Shown piece after piece: positions 1 through 10,831 of a stretch of 64,000 nucleotides of DNA. The stretch lies in contig JAGTXZ010000003.1 of NCBI GenBank assembly GCA_018398575.1, positions 2,852,001-2,916,000 on the forward strand, written 5' to 3'. Numbering within the stretch: position 1 is the stretch's first letter; each line of letters begins with the position of its first letter. The stretch is from Ampelomyces quisqualis (Eukaryota; Ascomycota; Dothideomycetes; Pleosporales; Phaeosphaeriaceae). The position numbers were made by a program, and so were the translations under genes. The notes beneath the pieces are model-generated. The model did no database searches. It saw only the letters and a program-made list of their open reading frames with translations, and was not told the origin of the DNA.

Positions 1-473
1 CAAAGCAGCATCGAAGTTGTATTGACAGGCCTCGACGGGCTTGGACCCAGTTGCAGCAACGGCAGAGATGAGGGTGGAAACATGCGTGGCTTCGGTCGTG
101 CCAACGCCCATCAGGGACTTGACTTGACCTTCATTGAGGCCCAGAGCCATGAAGTCGGCCATGGAAAACTTGGCGAATCCCTGTTTGTAGTATTCCGATT
201 CGAGATGCTCGGCAGTAAGAGCGCTAGAGTTGTCAGATATCACTCGGGGGCCGAAGTTTTCCAAGTAGCTCACAAGTTAAGGATGTCAACATCGCTCAAG
301 CCTCCTCCTGGAGCTGCGGCCGCAGTAGGACCGGCGGCAGGTGGTGCAGACGCAGATGCAGACGCAGACGCAGAAGCAAGGTGCATCGAGCGGACGTCGA
401 ACTTGGCGGGAGCGGCAGCCGCGAGCGGAGCCAGGGCGAAGAGGCCCTTGAGTATTGTTGATACGCCAGGCAT
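1..473 (-). CDS. Ferritin-like domain protein, Rds1-type (3' end beyond the window)
   Basis: Seen: ATG at 473, then a signal-peptide-like start (MPGVSTILKGLFALAPLAAAAP), an Ala/Ser repeat, and after a 50-nt intron at 224-273 (GTGAGC...CTGACAACTCTAG) the stretch DVDILNFALTAEHLESEYYK. Without splicing the frame hits TGA at 270, so the intron is needed. The rest (GTTEATHVSTLISAVAATG, then QYNFDAAL) matches the secreted ferritin-like fungal family that includes stress protein Rds1, known for a helical bundle with a conserved LEHLE-type helix. The frame is still open at base 1, so the C-terminus is missing. The Ala/Ser stretch is encoded by an imperfect GCAGAC-type hexamer array at about 349-375. 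Inferred: secreted or cell-surface, stress- or development-related; enzymatic activity unknown. Confidence 0.8.
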
Positions 474-1942
474 TTTGATGATGGTGAGTGGATATTGTCG
501 TAGTGTATGACCTCCAGCAAAGACTCGCTTTGTATTCGATTATTAAATATTCTCAAAAGGTCCAACCAGGGACAGAGGTGAAAGAAGTGAACCGTAAGGA
601 GTGTGGTAGAAAAAGTATTAGATATAGGCTTCTGGTCGCTGATAATACATCGGAAGACTTGGATGTAAACAGAAATGGGTAGCCAATGGTCTATATAGGA
701 CGTACTGCGACTCCTGGTACCGTATCTGAGACGCGACAGTAGATTCGGAGGACGGATTTGCAGCTTGCCCCGTTGATTCTCCATTTACAGTCTGTGCACA
801 CTGTGGCAACCGCTGGACGGTACGAAAACGTTAGGATGGGGCTGGTGTTGGGGGCATGTGGTGTTGCAGGTCCGGGGACCTGCAACGCGAGACGGCAACC
901 ATGAAACCGTGCGGGTGCCAGCACCACACACCTTGCTGCACGGAGACAACATAGCCGCCGATAAGATACAGGGTTCGACGCGATATTCCATGGCCCTTCA
1001 TAGCGGTCTCCAGATGTTCCGAGCGGCGCGTTGCGTGATTACTGACAGTTGCATGGAGTAGGTATACGTAGCTTCTGGTGCCGTGCATTTCTCGCACTAA
1101 ATAGTGGTCGAAACGTTTCAACACCAAGACTTTGACTGTCTTGGGTCTGAGGAATGTGGCCTTGGTACCGGAATCCCGGATGCTATAGAGGCGCTTTGTG
1201 ATACGATGCCGATGAGAGCATCCTATCGAGTATGATGGTGTATACCATGTCGATTAAGCTGCCAAGCCTCATTTGGAACCACTGCTATCTCGCCTGAAGC
1301 CCGAGGCTCCGTATTCGCTGGAGGAAACATATGCAGGCACAAGTCGTCTTGAACATGGGTGCACAGGGAGCCGTCGATCCGTTCGCAGAGATTTGACTGT
1401 GCATCCACGTGTGGCGGAGGTGCCGGCCCGGCCGGAAGGCAATCTCACGACCAAGCGGATAAATAATGGCCGGATCTCGAAGGCCTATGCGCTTGTTTTA
1501 TCTTCTCATCGCCATTGTTTGTCTACGTATACTTCACCGTGTGGTACTTGCTGTACCCGCCGGAGGGCCTCGAGACTGTAAACGAAATTTGTGGTGCACG
1601 ACCAATGCGGCATTACAACTTGTGGCTAAAATCTTGAATTACAACAATATCTACCGTCTGACTGTGCTTTTCGTCTTGACAACACATTCGTGTACTAATT
1701 GATGCCCTCTGGTGATTCTTCTGATTGCTGATGATATTGCACACAAACAACACAGTTACTTCGCTATCCATCTGGCCAGATGGCCTTAGTATATCCACGC
1801 TATGCAATTTCGTTTGTACACATATTCAATAGCAACTGAATGTTGCTTCGTCATACCATTGACCAGAAGACACAACAGTTCGGTCCGTCAAGGCGCATCC
1901 GGAGCCATGGTCGACGAAGTAGACCGCTCGTGCCAGTTGCAC
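474..1942. other. Intergenic, no gene recognised
   Basis: About 1.5 kb between the Rds1-type start and the SSD1 stop. Open frames here are short, overlapping and low in recognisable motifs. It should hold the promoter and leader of the Rds1-type gene and the SSD1 3' UTR. Confidence 0.5.
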
Positions 1943-4900
1943 TTACAGAGCATAAGGATTGAGGGATCGGATCGTCAAACACCTGCGAGATACATTAGCA
2001 CGGACCGGAAAAAGGTTAGCACAAAAAACAACTTACGGTGGGCTCTTTGTCAGATCCGTCTTAAGGATGACTGGAACGCGAGTCATTTCCCGCACGTCCT
2101 GGATGTAGTCGCCATTCTGTTCGCGGAGCGAGAACCAACTGAGGTACTTCTCCTTGTTGGACAGCTTGGCCTCCGGAGCTTCGTTGGCGCTCTGGGTGAG
2201 CTTCGAGTCCGAGTTGACGCGATGCGGAGCTTGACCAGAAAGCTCGCGTCGAGTAGGCGACGGAGGCATGCTCTGGGTTGGGCGATCCGGGTTGAGGGAT
2301 ACGCCTGCTATGGCCGAATTGAGATCGTTAGAATCATCGTCATCATCGTCGTCGAACAAGGCTTCGACAGCAGCAGTCGAGATCGTTCCGGTGTCCATCT
2401 GTCTACGCTGGGCCTCCTCCTGCTCCTTCGCGCGCCGCTTAGCCGCCTCCGCATCACGTGCGGCTGCCGCAGCATTCGCAGCGCGAATCGAGCCGTGCTT
2501 AGGTCTCTCGTCTTCGGGCACGTATGTTGAGGACGGAACGCCCTTCTCCCAGTAAAGCTCAAGGACACGCGTGTTCTTGTCGAATTCGGCCTTCTTGAGT
2601 GGAAGCTGATCGCAATGCACGCGCTTCTCGAAGCCCCACTCAGGAATGAGAACGTCAAAAGCGGATTCATAGACGCAAAGGACGATACCCTCGCTAATGA
2701 GCTCGCCTCCCTGCTCCTTGGCCACGCTGTCCATCTTGCGGCATGCTTCAATGTGAACGCTCTGCTCTTGGGCAGCATGAGCCGAATCTTTCTTGGTGTT
2801 GCACATCTCGGCGGTCTTAGCTAGGACCTCGATATCCTCGGTGAACTCAATGGCACCGTCCGACAAGGCTGCCTCAAGTTGACGGTGGACAATGATATCG
2901 GCGTAACGACGCGAGGGATTGGTGAAATGAGTGTACAGCGGAAGGTTCAGAGCGTAGTGCGGGTACTGGTCCTCCGGCAACTTACCAGCAACAAAGTACT
3001 TCGCACGAGGCATCGACTTGATCACCAGTGTTTCCATGCCCTTGCGGATATCGTCGTCTTCAACTTGGAACAAGCTATTCTGTAACGTTCCACTGCTCTC
3101 TGTATTGATCTGGTAACCGATGGCACCCATGCGATCAGCAATGGTCGTTAGGCGGCGAGGGTTCGGAAATTGCTGGCGACGGAGGAGGGCCTTTTCGGGG
3201 TGGGCAGCGGCAAGCTTCTTTGCCACAAAAGCGTTGGCAATGTGGCTCAATTCCTCAATGCACTCATGCGCAGGAGAGGAGTCGAATATGTTTTGCTCGA
3301 CAGGAACGTTCTCATCGTCAAGCTGATACATAAGTCGTAGAGATGGAGCGTCGGCACTGCGTCCACCAAATCGCACTTGGCGAAGCTTCTGGGCAATATC
3401 GTGGAGAGTTTTGATGTCAGTGGCACGGGCCTTCGAGACTCCTGCGTCGCCTCCGTTGATAACGGAATCGACTTCGTCATAGGTCAACTTGCCAGAGCTC
3501 TTGATCACTGATTTGCCAACCCAAGTGTCGTCATCGGCAACACGGCCCGACTTTGGATCAACCTTGAACACAACACTGACAGTGTAGCGCTCCTCGCCGG
3601 GGTTCAGACAGCAAAGATCGTTCGAAAGTCGTGGTGGTAGCATGTTGACAGTGCGGTTCATGAGATATACAGCCGTTCCACGCTTCTTGGCTTCGCGGTC
3701 CACGAGCGAGTTTGCCTTGATGAAGTGAGCAACATCAGCAACATGGATACCGATCTCAACAAGGCCGTCATCAAGGTACTTGAAGTGAATCGCATCGTCA
3801 AGTTCCTTGCTTCCATTCGGGTCGATCGTGAATGTTTCTTCGCTGCGGAAGTCGCGGCGGTTCTCCAACGCGGCCTCACCATCTTTGGTCACGGACCAGT
3901 CTTCAAACCCGACGTTCTTGATCACTGCATCAGAGAAGTCATCTGGGCCAAAGTTGTTATCGCGAAGGAGGGCATCGGTTTCCACCTTAAGTTCACCCAT
4001 GACTCCCAGCTGCTCAACAAGGGTACCGAAAGGATGTAGCGAGGTAATTGGCCATCTCTTGATGCATGCCACAAAGATACGGTCGGCATAGTCCTGGTGC
4101 TTCTCGACAAAGTCCCTGGGTGCCTGCTCTGTGGGGATAGCAATCAATGGCACACGCTTGTCTGTAGGCTTGAACCACACAATCTTCGGCTTGTCTTGGC
4201 GCTCTTGCTGAGGACGGCCAGAGTTTCCTTCACGAGCCTGTCGCTCCGCTTCTTGCTTCTCCTTGGTGGCCGCGCTACTTGGGCGTAAGAGTCCGAGAGA
4301 TCTAGGCTTTGTTAGCAGATTTCTTGTGAAGACACGTATTAGGAAGACCTACCCTGAGAACATCTGTCCAGCGACACGCTCAATGACAGCAACAATATGA
4401 CCGGCGTACAGAGGCTTCTGCTCATCGTTGATTTCCTCCTCCTCCATGAGGAGCAGGCTCTGACCCTCAACCTCAACATCGTCATTCTTCTTCTGGGTGG
4501 GTCGCTGGCGAAGACTTCCACGGCGGCGGATTCCACCCTCATTGGAGGATTCGGGCTGGGTAGTGGCGTCATTCACGGCAATGCTACCGCCGCGAGGATC
4601 GGCATTGTCCTTGCGCTTCTTCTTCTCTTCCTTCTCGCGCTTCTGACCCCAGACCTCATCAACGTCGAGCAGCTCGACGGCAACCAAATCGCCCTCGAGA
4701 GCTCGGTTCCTGTCCTTACTACCACAGATGAAGATATCAGCATCCAAGTCAGTAGTGGTGACATAGGCATCGCTTCGGTTCTTCTTGTTGACGCGGAGAA
4801 CACCGGCAACAAGCTGACCGTCGCCAAGAAGAGCAGGTAGAGTCGCCTGCGGAAGGTAAGGAGTAAACAAGGTCTTGCGCTGTTGCTGGTTTTGCTGTTG

Positions 4901-6245
4901 CATTCCCATCTGGGGTTGGGCATGTTGGCTTGAGCCAAGGCCTCCCATACCGCCACCCATCTGAGCAGCCTGGAGAGCTTGCAAGTGAGCAATCTGCATG
5001 GGGTTGAGACCTTGACCACCGAACATCTGCTGTTGCAGCAGTAGCTGCGCCTGCTGATTCGGCATCATCTGGGCCTGACCGCTGGAATATTGGAAGTTAC
5101 CAAGGGAGCCAACGGATTGGTTGACAGAGCCACGTGTGCGGTGACCAGGTTGGAAAGGAGGGGCATTGGCAGTTTGATTCATATTAAAGTTACCCATGTT
5201 CTGGGTTTGGGGTTCCTGGGCAGGCTGTTGCTGGTTGTTGTTCTGGGGTTGCCTCCAATTACCCTCGAAGTTTCGAGACGCTGCGCGGCCATGGCCCTGG
5301 CTTCCGCGGCGCTGGAAGTCGGACTGACCAGACTGGTTAGTGTTGTTATTGCTGCTGCTGTTGTTGTTGTTATTGTTGTTGGCGGGTGGGGTTGCAGTAC
5401 TCGTGGTCGAGTCGCTACTCGCAGCAGGAAACGAGAAGGCTGGTCCTCCACGGCCAGCACCTCCGCCACCACGTCCGACAGCCATGCTCTGGCTGCGGCC
5501 ATGGGCCCCGCGACCGCCTCGGGCACTGGCCGCATCGTTGGAAGAGCTGTTACCGCTCGGGCTGGCATCACGGTTGGAGCTTCCGCTTGCTCCAGGGAGG
5601 GGAAACTGGAAGCCAGAGGTCTTTCTCTTCTGTTCAGCCAGTTCAGCCGCCTTCTTGGCGTCAGCAAGCGCTAAAGAGTGTCGTCGTGTGTGCCCTGAGC
5701 CTGCACCGCCGCCGCCTCGACCGCGGGGGTTGACGTTCTCTCTGCCCTGAGTGCCTTGTTGTGCGCCAAATTCGCCGAAACCAGAAGAGCCCGAGGAAGG
5801 CGCAGGGGGTGGGCCCATGCCGACATTGGGAAGGGCGGACTGGTTACGGCGGTGGGCGGGTGGCTGGGCGGGAGCGTTCATGGCAGCGGCGAGGTGCTGC
5901 TGGGGCATCTGCTGGGGGAATTGGAAGTTGTTGGGAGTCACGTTGGGCATCTGGCCCTGCATCTGGAAGTTGCCCAGATGCTGCTGTGGCTGGATCATGC
6001 CCATGTTGACATACTGCTGGTGTGTGGCAGCAATCTGCTGCTGTTGCTGTTGGAGAACCTCGATTTGTTGTGCAATCGCAAGCTGCTCCACTGTGCGGCT
6101 GCGTCAGCATGGGTTTCGACGGGATGACATGGTGGTACGTACTCATCAGCGGCGTCAGCTCAGACGGACTGCGACGATGCGCAATGTGCAGACGACGGCC
6201 TGCAGGACCCATGGGGCCTTGCTGGCCTTGTTGCTGCTGGTCCAT
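1943..6245 (-). CDS. SSD1: SSD1-family RNA-binding translational regulator
   Basis: Four exons: 6245-6143, 6090-4353, 4301-2037 and 1982-1943, with introns of 52, 51 and 54 nt, giving about 1,381 residues, normal for filamentous-fungal SSD1. Seen: N-terminal RRLHIAHRRSPSELTPLM, then poly-Gln and Asn/Gly/Ser-rich low complexity to about residue 440, a cold-shock-like region starting TPYLPQATLPALLGDGQL, an RNB (RNase II) domain from about residue 760 with TIDPNGSKELDDA, and the C-terminal LTIRSLNPYAL supplied by the tiny last exon. Known: SSD1 is a catalytically inactive RNase II relative that binds 5' leaders of cell-wall mRNAs and is controlled by NDR/LATS (Cbk1/Cot1) kinases; the HxRRxS-like motif near the N-terminus fits such a kinase site. 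Without the last splice the frame would end at TAA 2033-2035. Confidence 0.95.
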
Positions 6246-7534
6246 GGTAAATGTGCTGCAGAAGGCTGTTCCGCAGTGAGGCGTAGTCAAAAAGTGTTCG
6301 GGGTAACTAGTCTGCGTGAGCCATCAGGTTCGGTTGCCAGTGAGCGAGAAATGGGGCATGAGAGGTCAAGAGGGTGAAGTGTGCAGGGCCGGGGCGGGGA
6401 TATCGTATGCGGTCGCCGCGGCTCTGGACCGCCGACGGCGTGGGAGCGGGCGGGGAAGCACCCGTGGACGTGGCCACTTACGCTTCTATTCAGACGATGG
6501 ACGCAGTCGAAGGCAATGTTCTCACGGATCGATGCTGGCGAAGTGGATGCTGTGCACGTGATTGGCAGAAGCGCTCTGGGTGGTGGTGGTGTGGACAGAC
6601 GTGCGAGTCTGCGGTGGTGATCAGGACTGGGGCTGCAGGGGCGGGCGTCCAGGCCGTTCAAGGAGTGCAGTTTCCCTGGGAGGGCTGTGATTGCGGCAAG
6701 AGCAGCAAAGGCGGGCGGAGAGAGTGCGGTGAAGGGGCAGCGATCGGATGCAGGAGGAAGGAGGGTGAGGTATGGAGGAGGAGGAACGGGCGGGTGAAGT
6801 CAGAGTGCGTGTATGGTGGTGAGGGCGCAGGCCACTAGCTCGCAGGGGAAAGGATCGGCTCGTGCAAGCCGGCAGTCCGTCCGCAAACGAAAGCTCTCAC
6901 GGGAAGCTACGTCACCTGCCCGACGGCCCAGCAGCGACAGCGACATGGGATGGAACAGGAGGAGGCAGTGCGGGTGTGCACTGTGGACATTGGAAATCCC
7001 TGCTCGCGGCTCAGTGGCTGCAACGCGGAGCACCGCGTTTGCCGTGTACGTTTCATGCGGCCATCTGCTCTGCTCCCACAATGCATCCAAGAAGACGCAT
7101 AGCCCACGAGCAGCCCGTCCCTCGAGACTCGACACAAAAGAGGCCCTTGCTCGGCCGACTGTTTACGAACTGGTCGGGCGCCGTCTTCAGCCCATGGTCT
7201 TGTAGCGTATCACCGTCCAGGGCATCTCGATATTGGCAAACACAATCTTGTTCGTCGCAGACAAATGAACATGACGGCCGACTCTCCGTCAATAATGACG
7301 CGTGCTCCCAAACAATGGCACCATGGTGGTGGTCTCGAACCTCGACCGCGGGAGGAACAACCTCTGGGAGCCCCCAACCAGCGTTTTGCGTTGTCACGTG
7401 ATACTAGCGTGAAATGGGTCCGCCCTTAGTACGGATTTGTTTAGCTCAGCACCTTAGCTCTTTGACGCGCTCACCGGCCATGCGAATTCCACCACCACGC
7501 CTGTTCCGCTCAACCTCCAACCTTGGCGACTAAA
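6246..7534. promoter_or_regulatory. Shared divergent upstream region of SSD1 and GLE1
   Basis: About 1.3 kb. The half next to SSD1 (about 6,300-6,830) is strikingly G-rich on the + strand, so the SSD1 leader RNA would be C/U-rich. SSD1 orthologues are known for long leaders. No coding frame here carries a recognisable domain. Confidence 0.45.
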
Positions 7535-9241
7535 ATGCCCGCCAGATCGGGCACGTCGTCTTCAAGCATGAATACGACCGCCTCCTTTAGCTCCAGTTTC
7601 ATGGACGGATCGCCGTCACGCCAATCGCCCAGCAGACGAGCTCACAATACACCCCGAAACTCCATTGTCCGAAGTCCCTATGACAGCCCCGGGCGGGACA
7701 TTGCAATTGAATTCAATCTGCGCCTCAGTCTGTCTGACAGGGACTTCAATGAGCGCCTGGATCAAGCAGCTGCCGAGCGTGCCAGGCTCCATGAAGAGCA
7801 ACTCGCCAGGGCTGCGGAGGAGCACAGGAAAGTGCTAAGGGGAGCTGAGCTGGAAGTACAGAGAATCACGCTGGAAGAGGAGCAAGCACAGTTTCGACGA
7901 CATGAAGCGCAACAGCAAGAAATAGAGCGGCTGAAGCGAGAACGGGCACAGCAAGAAGCCGAGGCGCAGCGGAGGGCGCTCGAGGCCAAGCAATGCGAAG
8001 AAGACGCTGCCCGCCAGGCTGCTGAACATCAAAGGAGGCTTCAGGAGACCGAAGCGCGACTCAAGGCGCAGAAAGAGCACGAAGCTGCCGCGCAGAGGCA
8101 GAAGCAGGCGAAGGACGAGGCGGATCGACAGGCCAAAGACGCTGCAGACGCCATCGAGAAAACTCGACTACAACAAGCGCAGCAACTGCAAGCTTCGCGA
8201 CCAGCCCCAACAGCTACCCCTGTTGCTGCAACGACAACAACCGCTACCGCCACGCCGGCTTCAAACATCCAAGTGACAGCAACCGATGTCGACCAGATCC
8301 ACACCAAGTATCTTGCACTGCATGCGCGAATGAAGCAGTTTAGGATCGCTTTTGCGGACCAGCACAAGCAGAAGGGCAATCCCCTCAAGGAGGCTGTCGG
8401 CAACACACGTCGCAACATCCGCCTGCGGCTTGGTCAGATCAACACCGACCGGAAAGACAGTGTCGCAGCCATCAAAAGGTTACGCGAGGATTCTTTCAAC
8501 ATCGCGCTCACAACTCCCGGACCCACAGTCGACATTCGCCCATACCTCATCTCCCAAGATATTCCCCAACTCGCAAACGAGCAAGAGGCACAGTATCCTG
8601 CGTTCTTGCTCTACATGTGGATATGCTTTGAGAAGTTCGTTCTGAAGCAATTTGAGAAGGAAGCCGCGAGCACGGATGGTCGCACCATCCAAGAAATTGG
8701 CCTTATTGCAGCCAGTCTTCTCGCGGATCAGCGCTACATGTGGAAAGGCATTCCGCTCACCGACATTGTTCTCGCGAAACTCCACCGCATCTCTCCCATT
8801 CTCTTCGGAGTCCGGGGCACCATGAACACAGCCGAAGGTCGCGTTCGTCTAGGATGGCTGCCCATCGACAAGAACTCGCCAAGTGAGGAGCAATACGGCC
8901 AGCGCATGCGCGGGCTAGGCGCGGGATACGCCGCTCTATCTCTCCGCTCTTTCAACGCCAAAGCGCCCGCTGTACCCATGTCCGAGTACTGGCGTGCCAT
9001 TGTCTCAATCTGCAATACACCTACCGACAACCTTTGGCCCGGACACTTTGCGATCCTCTACGGTTTGACACGCGACTACTATAAAAAGTTTCTCACTTTC
9101 TACGGCGCGCAAGCTCGGGGCGTGTTGCGTCGCGCAACCATCGATCTCCCTGCTCGCGCGCCGCCGCGGTGCAAGGATGCTGCTGGTCCTGTCAGCGTGC
9201 TGCCACTTGGTTGGGCGAAGGAGAACATCAGGTTGGATTAG
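7535..9241 (+). CDS. GLE1: mRNA export factor GLE1
   Basis: Single exon, 568 residues. The first ATG of the frame is at 7535 (CCAACCTTGGCGACTAAAATG). Seen: a Ser-rich N-terminus, a long charged coiled coil at about residues 60-215 (EEQLARAAEEHRKVLRG onward), a short Thr/Ala linker, then the GLE1 domain at about 255-555 with DIRPYLISQDIPQLANEQE, YPAFLLYMWICFEKFVLKQF and GFGVRGT-like ILFGVRGTMNTAEGRVRLGW. Known: GLE1 sits on the cytoplasmic face of the nuclear pore and, with inositol hexakisphosphate, activates the DEAD-box ATPase Dbp5 during mRNA export and translation termination. Size and domain order are normal. Divergent from SSD1, another mRNA-fate gene, but co-regulation is not shown. 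Confidence 0.93.
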   Translation: MPARSGTSSSSMNTTASFSSSFMDGSPSRQSPSRRAHNTPRNSIVRSPYDSPGRDIAIEFNLRLSLSDRDFNERLDQAAAERARLHEEQLARAAEEHRKVLRGAELEVQRITLEEEQAQFRRHEAQQQEIERLKRERAQQEAEAQRRALEAKQCEEDAARQAAEHQRRLQETEARLKAQKEHEAAAQRQKQAKDEADRQAKDAADAIEKTRLQQAQQLQASRPAPTATPVAATTTTATATPASNIQVTATDVDQIHTKYLALHARMKQFRIAFADQHKQKGNPLKEAVGNTRRNIRLRLGQINTDRKDSVAAIKRLREDSFNIALTTPGPTVDIRPYLISQDIPQLANEQEAQYPAFLLYMWICFEKFVLKQFEKEAASTDGRTIQEIGLIAASLLADQRYMWKGIPLTDIVLAKLHRISPILFGVRGTMNTAEGRVRLGWLPIDKNSPSEEQYGQRMRGLGAGYAALSLRSFNAKAPAVPMSEYWRAIVSICNTPTDNLWPGHFAILYGLTRDYYKKFLTFYGAQARGVLRRATIDLPARAPPRCKDAAGPVSVLPLGWAKENIRLD

Positions 9242-10193
9242 GGGAGAGAAGGGCATAGCCTGTGGTGTCTGTCAGACTCTTGTTTTTCTTTACGTTGGGC
9301 TCACATCCGGGATGGTTGCATGGGATCGGCGTTCACTACTAGCATCAACATGACATGAAATGTTCGAATCTACGCAAAATCACAATTTACACAATGATTG
9401 AAGTTGTCTCCTCTGTGTGTACGTGTGGTGATGAAAAGCAAAGTTAGTCCACGGGAAAATTCGAGGCCTGTGTTAGATTATTATGATTCATTCATTGATT
9501 TATTTGGCCAGATACTCTTTGGTGTCGCGCGATAAATGTGGCCCTACACACCACCATGCTTGAGCAGGTCTTTCCCTTCCACAACTCTTCACATACGAAA
9601 CCCCCCATCACACATCAACTCAACCGCTACGTCGTCGCAGCAACACCAAATCGCACTACTCCAATTTTTCACATCTACCATCATGCCTTCAGTAAGTACA
9701 CAGTACGGCCTCGCAAGGAGTAAGTCTATCTGGGGCGACCTCGAGCCTGACACCACCGTCGTCATTCAAATCGCGCATCCATATCGATTGATCTATTCGT
9801 GCAGTAAGGTCCACATCGAAAAAGGGTGGAAGTGCACTTTGTCAGCGGAGCAGTCTCGCCAACCAATGTTATGCGCCCAAACAGCAGACGATCCTTGAAA
9901 ACTTTCTGCTTGGGATTATTTCGTGCTTTTGGTGGGTCAGAAAGGAGATTCGTCAAAAGGATAGGCAGTGGGCGTAAGAAGAGTTTTTTTTTGTTATTAC
10001 TCGTTCATTCATTTATAACAAACATTAGTGGTGGTGTGTTTCTACACATTGAAGGACCAATTCTACAGGTCAGTGGCAGATGTTGGCGTAAATAGGACAA
10101 TGGTACATGTCATCGTCGATGTCTCTTAAAAGAGTAACACGTACCTTTTCCGAGGAGGAGAAAGAGTGTCGCTTCAAGTGGCAGAGTGGACAG
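9242..10193. other. Intergenic, holds one copy of a dispersed repeat
   Basis: GLE1 3' region followed by a CT-rich, leader-like stretch ending in ATG at 9683, whose frame leads nowhere recognisable. A block at 9832-9890 resembles one at 11251-11319. A poly-T run lies near 9,987. Confidence 0.4.
9832..9890. repeat. Dispersed repeat, copy 1
   Basis: Shares GTGCACTTTGT, GCAGTCTCGCC, ATGTTRTGCGCCCAAA and CAGCAG in the same order and spacing with 11251-11319, apart from a few indels. The two blocks flank the broken kinase fragment in direct orientation. The element family is not identified. Confidence 0.55.
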
Positions 10194-10309
10194 CTACTTC
10201 TTGTTACCCTTGCCCTTATCCTCAACCTTGTCCTCGGCCTTGGGTTGATTGACCTTGAAGCCTGTGACTGTCTTCTGCAGCTCTTCACAAATCATATCCA
10301 GTGTCCAAG

Positions 10310-10831
10310 TTTCGTTCACTGGAGGAAAGAGCCAGGCTACGCTACCAGGTGCGGACAAAGACTCCTTCATCCTGCACCACCACGACCTCGATGTGGAAAA
10401 CTTTCTCGTTGACACCGATGGCAATCTCACGAATGTTATCGACTGGGAAAATATACACACCTCACCCCTCTGGCACACATGTCAACTTCCAAAGTTCCTC
10501 TGCGGTCCTACCTCGAACGATTGCCCTGTCAAGTCCAACTTCATGATCTATGATGACGACAACTACAGTGACGAGTTGGTACTTGATGACATACTGGCTG
10601 CGCTTACAGCAGTACGAGCAAACACAGTCACGCAAAGTCTTCTTCGAGGAGATGGAGCAGGTGTGTCCAGAGTGGCTTCGCGTCTTCGAGGCTAGCATAC
10701 TGAAAGCGGACTTTGAGTTGGCGGTGCAGAATATCGACAATGCATTATGCTGTAGCATGATTCTCAAGTGGATTCAGGAGGCAATGGAAGGGGAGGAACC
10801 GACCAGTCTGCGGAATTTGTTTCGGCGTTAG
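10310..10831 (+). pseudogene. Frameshifted fragment of an APH-type (phosphotransferase) kinase
   Basis: Only the C-terminal half of the fold remains. Seen: DSFILHHHDLDVENFLVD and LTNVIDWENIHTSPLWHTCQ, matching the HxDxxxxN catalytic loop and the following metal-binding DWE of the APH family. The homology jumps frame near 10,585-10,595 and continues with YWLRLQQYEQTQSRKVFFEE and CPEWLRVFEASILKADFELA, ending at TAG 10829-10831. The N-lobe with its nucleotide loop is absent upstream. The layout matches the C-terminal half of the intact kinase at 13917-15212 (HADLSTNN...DWE...FLEEMARVQPEWVEVF), but the two are not near-identical, so this is an old relic and not a fresh duplicate. A Lys-rich open frame on the opposite strand overlaps its start. 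Confidence 0.7.

Noticed and set aside
1802..2530. Plus-strand 242-codon frame
   Set aside because: Antisense shadow of the SSD1 last exons.
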